This document shows, in pieces, positions 59,340 through 64,000 of a DNA stretch of 64,000 bases. Within the stretch, counting starts at the first letter, position 1. Every line of letters starts with the position of its first letter. The DNA comes from Owenia fusiformis (lineage: Eukaryota; Annelida; Polychaeta; Sabellida; Oweniidae). Under the pieces are notes generated by a model. It ran no database searches. It was not told the origin of the DNA and saw only the letters and a program-made list of their open reading frames with translations. Made by a program: the position numbers and the translations under genes. The stretch lies in contig CAIIXF020000012.1 in assembly GCA_903813345.2 (NCBI GenBank), positions 27,666,684-27,730,683 on the forward strand, written 5' to 3'.

Positions 59340-59349
59340 ATAATTAAAG

Positions 59350-62300
59350 ATGGCTAACCGAAAAGCTAGCGATGAAAGTCTGTTCCGTATTCCCCCATAT
59401 TACTATCTCCATGTACTGGACCAAAATACCAATGTTACAAGGCTCGAGATTGGCCCAAAGACATATATCCGACAGGATAATGAAAGGTGGGTAATCTGGT
59501 AGACCTGACAGAGGGGAGGGAGGGGGGGGGGTATGCCAATTTCATTTTTATGTCACCACCACAAGTGTTGATATATTGTTATAGTTACCAACTTTTTATT
59601 GATGGTGTTTGGCAATTGTTGTTTGGTGGTCAGCAGTTGTTGTTCAGCTTTCAGCATCTATAACAAATGGCAGGTGGTGACATTGTGCATGTTAATGCCG
59701 TGTTATTCTATGGGTTTGGCTAAATAAGTAATAGTCTTACATGTGCACCATTCTTTAATTGCTTTCATAGCTGAGAGACATCTCCATTCACTCTGCTCCT
59801 GATGAACGCAGTCAAGACTGAGCATGCGACACTAACTGAGAGTTGCTTTTTATTTTTGTTACGTATTCAGAATTTATTATGCACAAATATACTTTTCAAA
59901 ATGAGTGGTTCACTCCATAATTTCCTAAAGTCGCTGCTGCATTTTTACATTTTTAATATTTAGAGTTAATTTCACTCCAAATTCAACAGCTCTCATTTTC
60001 ATCAGCATAAAGTACAGAATATTTACTGAACATGTGTTTTGATTGCAAACAAATATATCTGCTGAAACAATATAGAACGATCGTAAACGCTATCCCCAGT
60101 ATTAACCTTTATTTGAAATTGCCATACAGGGTTGTATTTGGGCCAGAGAAAATGATAGTGGTTCCTCCAAGACACTACACAGTCATTGAGAACCCTATCA
60201 GTAAAGACAAAGATGGCAGGATCGTTTTTGATACAAGTGGACAGGCAAAGCTCCAGCATGCCGATCAAGAGATTAGACTCGCCCAGGACCCATTCCCGCT
60301 ATACCCTGGTGAAGTTCTGAAACAGGTTAGCATTCTTCCAGCCTTATTCAGTGGTAATATTACCTTTATTGGCTCAATTTTGAAATTTTCAGCTGAAAAT
60401 GCAAGAATTCTAAGAATTTTTTGTTTAAGACATATTGCCACCATGTTTAAGACATATTGCCACTTTGTAACACTTTTGAATATTGAAGTTTAAAGAACTT
60501 CAACCTAATAGTATTACTCAATTTCGATTGGTCAAAGGCTGGTCGATAGTTTTCTTTGTCCAATTTACAATGTCTTTAGGGGAGACATCAAAAGTTCGAT
60601 GTCGGATAGAAAACTAAATAAATCTAGTTAGGGGGGAGGGGGTTCAAACCCATTTCAGTTTGCTATCTGATAAATTTCAACATTTCAAATTTTTGGCAAT
60701 TTCAACTCAGAATGCCTTGGAATGGTTTAAAAATAAAGATTTTACCTGATGCTTTCTTCGTTAAGATCATTCCAATGGATTCTATTCTATCAATAGTTGT
60801 TAAAAGCCGCAAATTACGATAGGAATTAACAAAAACTAGATCGTGTTTAGCAATAATTTTTCAAATTCTCAAACTGGAAGTAAGCGATCAACTTTCACGG
60901 TATTTAGTTTTGGGGGGGAGGGGGGGGGGGTCTGAGTCAAAACTAGATTTATTTAGTTTCCGATCCGACATCGAACTTTTGATGCCTCCCCTTAACTTAT
61001 AATGTCAACAGTCAATTTCGAGAGAGGCCAATAAATATATCTTTATTATCAGAAAGAAAATGTGTTAAAATATTCTCAATTTTTCCAGGCTGTGTCCCCA
61101 TTGAAAGTTGTGATCGCTAATACGGCACTGCGATTGCGCTCCATCCTGGACTTTGAGGATGATGAAGGCAACAAACGAACTGCTGGTAGGTTGTTTGAGA
61201 TTTGATGTCAGGTCATAATATTCATTGAGATTTAATGTCAGGTCATATGATTCATTAAGACTTTATGTCAGGTCATATGATTCAATTTAGATTCAATTTT
61301 GTGTCAGGCCATTTACATTCGAGGAGACTTTTAGGCCATAGTAATCAATGAGACATGATGTCAAGTCATAATTTTCAGTGGATTTGATGTCAGGTTATTA
61401 TAGTATTGTTATCAAGCATATTTGATATTCAATCACAATATTTACAACTAACATTCAGTTGATATTCGAAAAAGCCACAAAAATTAAATTTGAGATCATA
61501 TGTCAAATTCTAAACATGTACAACTTATTCTCTCATATCCACTTGTAGGTGATGAATGGTTATTCGAGGGACCAGGGACATATATTCCTCGTAAAGAGGT
61601 CATGGTTGAAGAAACAATTAGAGCTACTATCGTTAAATCTAACCAGGCTATTAGACTACGGGCGAGAAAGGTATTTTTTATCCATCATTTTTTCAGTCAT
61701 ACAAATATTAATAATGTAGTACAAAATGTATTGAAGAGACCCCTTTCTTTTAGAAATTAATATGCCAATTGACAAACAATTTTGATGAATAAAATAATTG
61801 AAAAGTGAGACATTTTTCTTCATATTACACTGTAGGTCAGGGTAGGAGCTTTATAAATTCGAGGTGGACTTTAAAAGTGATCGGTGACAATATTGATTCC
61901 TAAAAAATGAAAAGTGACAAATATTGTATTCAAGGAGTACATAAACAAATCAGGGGAGGAGTGTGTGTGCATTTGACCCTGATCCCAAAATTGACACACA
62001 TGATCGCTAAAAAATTAAAAAGTTGCAAATTTTGTATTCCAGGAATGCGTAGACAGGTCAGGGGAAGACCGTGTAACTGGTGAGGAATGGCTATGGAAGA
62101 AAACAGGAGCCTACCTACCCGGAGCTTACGAGGAAGTAGTCGATATAAACGACGCATATGTACTCACAGAGAAGGTAAGAACACACAGATTGTGTTTTAA
62201 CTTTGGAAATTATTTTTATTTGAATGGAATATAATGGCTGAAAAAGAGATAAGTTTATTTTGACAAAATATCGGAGTCTCCGATGATTCTCAAAATTTTC

Positions 62301-63828
62301 AAAAATGTAATAAATGAATTATATTTGCAGAAAGCTTTACACTGGTATGCCATCAACACATTCAAACACAACGATGACTTCAGCATTCAATATTTGTAAT
62401 ATATCAATTAATTTTATATATCTTATTAATTATTATGTCACCACCACCACGACGAGGGGTGAATCGTTGTAGTCTCCAACTTTTTTGTGGCAGCTTTTGG
62501 TGTTTGATGGTTGGTGTTCAGCATCTGTAACAAATGACAGGTGGTGACATTCTGCATGTTAATGCCTTGTAGTTTATATTAAATGGTATAATAAATGTAT
62601 ATAAATATACAACTCATACCCTTATTTACCTTTTACAGAAAGCATTACACATGAGAGCCATCAAGACATTCAAGGATGACTTTGGCATCGAGCGAAAGAA
62701 TGGAGAAGAGTGGCTGATTAAGATGTCTGACACAGAGACACACATTCCAAATGTGTATGAAGAGGTGAGACATATAGACACACATGCTGGATATATATTT
62801 ATAAGCATTTATCATTTTGAAATATAAAGTAAAAAAAGGGACACTAATGAAAGCATGAATCTGACACCCAACAGCCCAAATGGCACAGTTTCAAATAATT
62901 AATTTATTAGGGTGAAAATCACAAAGTTTTGGTCAGATTTGCCAAATTAAAGATTTCAATTTTTCATTTTGCATAAACATATGCATATTTCAATATTTAT
63001 TGCTTTTTAGTACAATTTTGAAAAATCTCTAATTTCCAACACTCTTGAAAATTCTAAAATCTTACCCTTTTTAAGAAGAAATGGACTGTTGAATTGAATA
63101 TATTTTATTACTTTTAACTTTATATTTTTAGGTGGTTGGAGTTGTGAATATTACTACTCTAAACAACAGGCAATATTGTGTCATCTGCGATCCAGTGGAT
63201 GACAATGGTCGTCCACAACTAGGCAAAAAGAGATTAGTCAAGGTAAATACTCCAATATTCATTTCCATGTTAGATAAGGTCATTTTTAATTGAAATGCTT
63301 TAATAATGTATTATGTATGTATGTAAACAAACATTGGCCATGGATTGGCTATGATGATTAACCTCTGGAATCCAAGGCGTTAAAATCAGTTTGAAACTAG
63401 AGAATTTTTTAATTTTTTCAAGTTTTTGACATTTTACTACATACGCATACATATACAACAGGTGATGCTTTAATTTGGTGAAATAAGTCGGAAGAGATCC
63501 TTTTATCACATATTAAAACATTATTTATGCACATTTGATAAAGATTGTAAAAATTAGAGCAGTTTTAGTGAAACATTCCATGACAGATTATCTTGTCACC
63601 GTAGGTCTTAGAGTCATTTCTAATGTGACGAAAAATCTCGTCACTCTGTGTACTCAAGAGGTAAATTGGATGTATTTTAAATAATTTAAAATATGCTTAC
63701 AGGGTGAGAAATCATTCTTCCTCATGCCAGGAGAAAGGCTAGAGAAAGGAATACAAAACATGTACATTTTGGGAGAAGATGAAGGCCTCATTCTACGGGC
63801 TACAGAGGCATTCACAGACAAGGAACAG
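59350..63828 (+). CDS. MVP: Major vault protein, N-terminal 349 codons (8 coding exons; continues outside)
   Basis: Coding exons: 59350-59486, 60130-60325, 61089-61185, 61549-61670, 62043-62174, 62639-62764, 63132-63242, 63703-63828. All have GT/AG borders and consistent phases. MVP forms the barrel shell of the cytoplasmic vault ribonucleoprotein. Recognisable segments: [91 protein letters not shown] and [18 protein letters not shown], each in the same order as in human MVP. These are successive vault repeats (~55 residues each). Human MVP has 893 residues, so about 540 codons are expected to the right of the window. The exon 1 ATG follows a splice acceptor by 11 nt. Confidence 0.97.
59551..59705 (-). 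mobile_element. Short Helentron/pearl-like element, copy E, in MVP intron 1
   Basis: 155 bp from TGTCACCACCACAAGTG to GGTGGTGACATTGTGCATG and TTAATGCCGTGTT. It has the same ends as copy F at 62436 but no minisatellite. Confidence 0.7.
60576..60995. mobile_element. MITE in MVP intron 2
   Basis: TTAGGGGAGACATCAAAAGT at the left is mirrored at the right (AACTTTTGATGCCTCCCCTT), and the match runs inward over ~55 bp through CGATGTCGGAT and AAACTAAATAAATCTAG. G-runs lie just inside both arms. Confidence 0.75.
62331..62399 (+). pseudogene. Decayed duplicate of MVP exon 6
   Basis: After a good acceptor (ATATTTGCAG) the sequence reads [18 protein letters not shown] and then stops (TAA at 62397-62399). 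The real exon 6 at 62639 reads [16 protein letters not shown]. The copy matches about the first half of the exon and has no donor. It is a tandem partial exon duplication that has lost coding capacity; including it would truncate MVP. Confidence 0.8.
62436..62571 (-). mobile_element. Short Helentron/pearl-like element, copy F, in MVP intron 5
   Basis: 136 bp from TGTCACCACCACCACGACG to GGTGGTGACATTCTGCATG and TTAATGCCTTGT. It lies exactly between the decayed exon 6 copy and the real exon 6. Confidence 0.7.
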
Positions 63829-64000
63829 GTCAGTGTACTTATACTATCAGTGAGTTAAGGTTCCTGAAGTTTGCAGTCTCAAATGAATACTTTATTGTGA
63901 CTGCCTCACCCATCTCAGGTGTGCAGGCGTAGATGTCACATTCATGCGTCAATTGGATAGTTTGTTGTGATCGTTGGTTGCATATGCATTTAAAGCATAT

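Overview
This is an AT-rich animal nuclear genome window. It has spliceosomal introns, metazoan-specific genes and a dense load of DNA transposons, and nothing in it suggests a prokaryote. The gene set (a FET-family RNA-binding protein, XBP1, major vault protein, and PAPS sulfotransferase-like genes) together with an Ngaro/DIRS-type retroelement and Helentron/pearl-like repeats fits a marine invertebrate, either a non-vertebrate deuterostome or a lophotrochozoan. I cannot place it more precisely from sequence alone.

Layout. Positions 1-7,100 are transposon ground, dominated by a 6-kb foldback element (857-6887) that carries nested MITEs and decayed coding fragments. Positions 7,100-15,400 hold two related copies of a small type II membrane sulfotransferase-like gene. 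The first is cut off by a minisatellite-bearing element; the second keeps the whole catalytic part but has a one-base frameshift near its N-terminus. Several MITEs lie around them. Positions 15,400-21,750 hold no gene I can support. Positions 21,790-27,852 are a full-length Ngaro-like tyrosine-recombinase retrotransposon on the minus strand, with three intact open frames and apparently identical 432-bp terminal direct repeats.

The conserved host genes occupy the right half. A 13-coding-exon FET gene (FUS/EWSR1/TAF15 family; 462 residues, complete) runs on the minus strand from 47,491 to 28,974. XBP1 (two coding exons, minus strand, 52,474-51,074) follows, with both the unspliced and the IRE1-spliced reading frames intact and a predicted unconventional intron of only 17 nt. 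Major vault protein starts at 59,350 on the plus strand and leaves the window after eight coding exons (349 codons).

The three host genes act in separate processes: RNA metabolism, the unfolded protein response, and the vault particle. Their adjacency is notable because human FUS and MVP share 16p11.2 while human EWSR1 and XBP1 share 22q12. The window therefore looks like an unduplicated version of an ancestral FET-XBP1-MVP linkage.

Mobile DNA includes foldback MITEs flanked by TTAA, a hAT-type MITE with a perfect 8-bp target duplication, mariner-like TA-flanked elements, a 1.3-kb element with 45-bp terminal repeats just upstream of MVP, and at least six copies of one short family that sometimes carries a ~140-bp minisatellite array.
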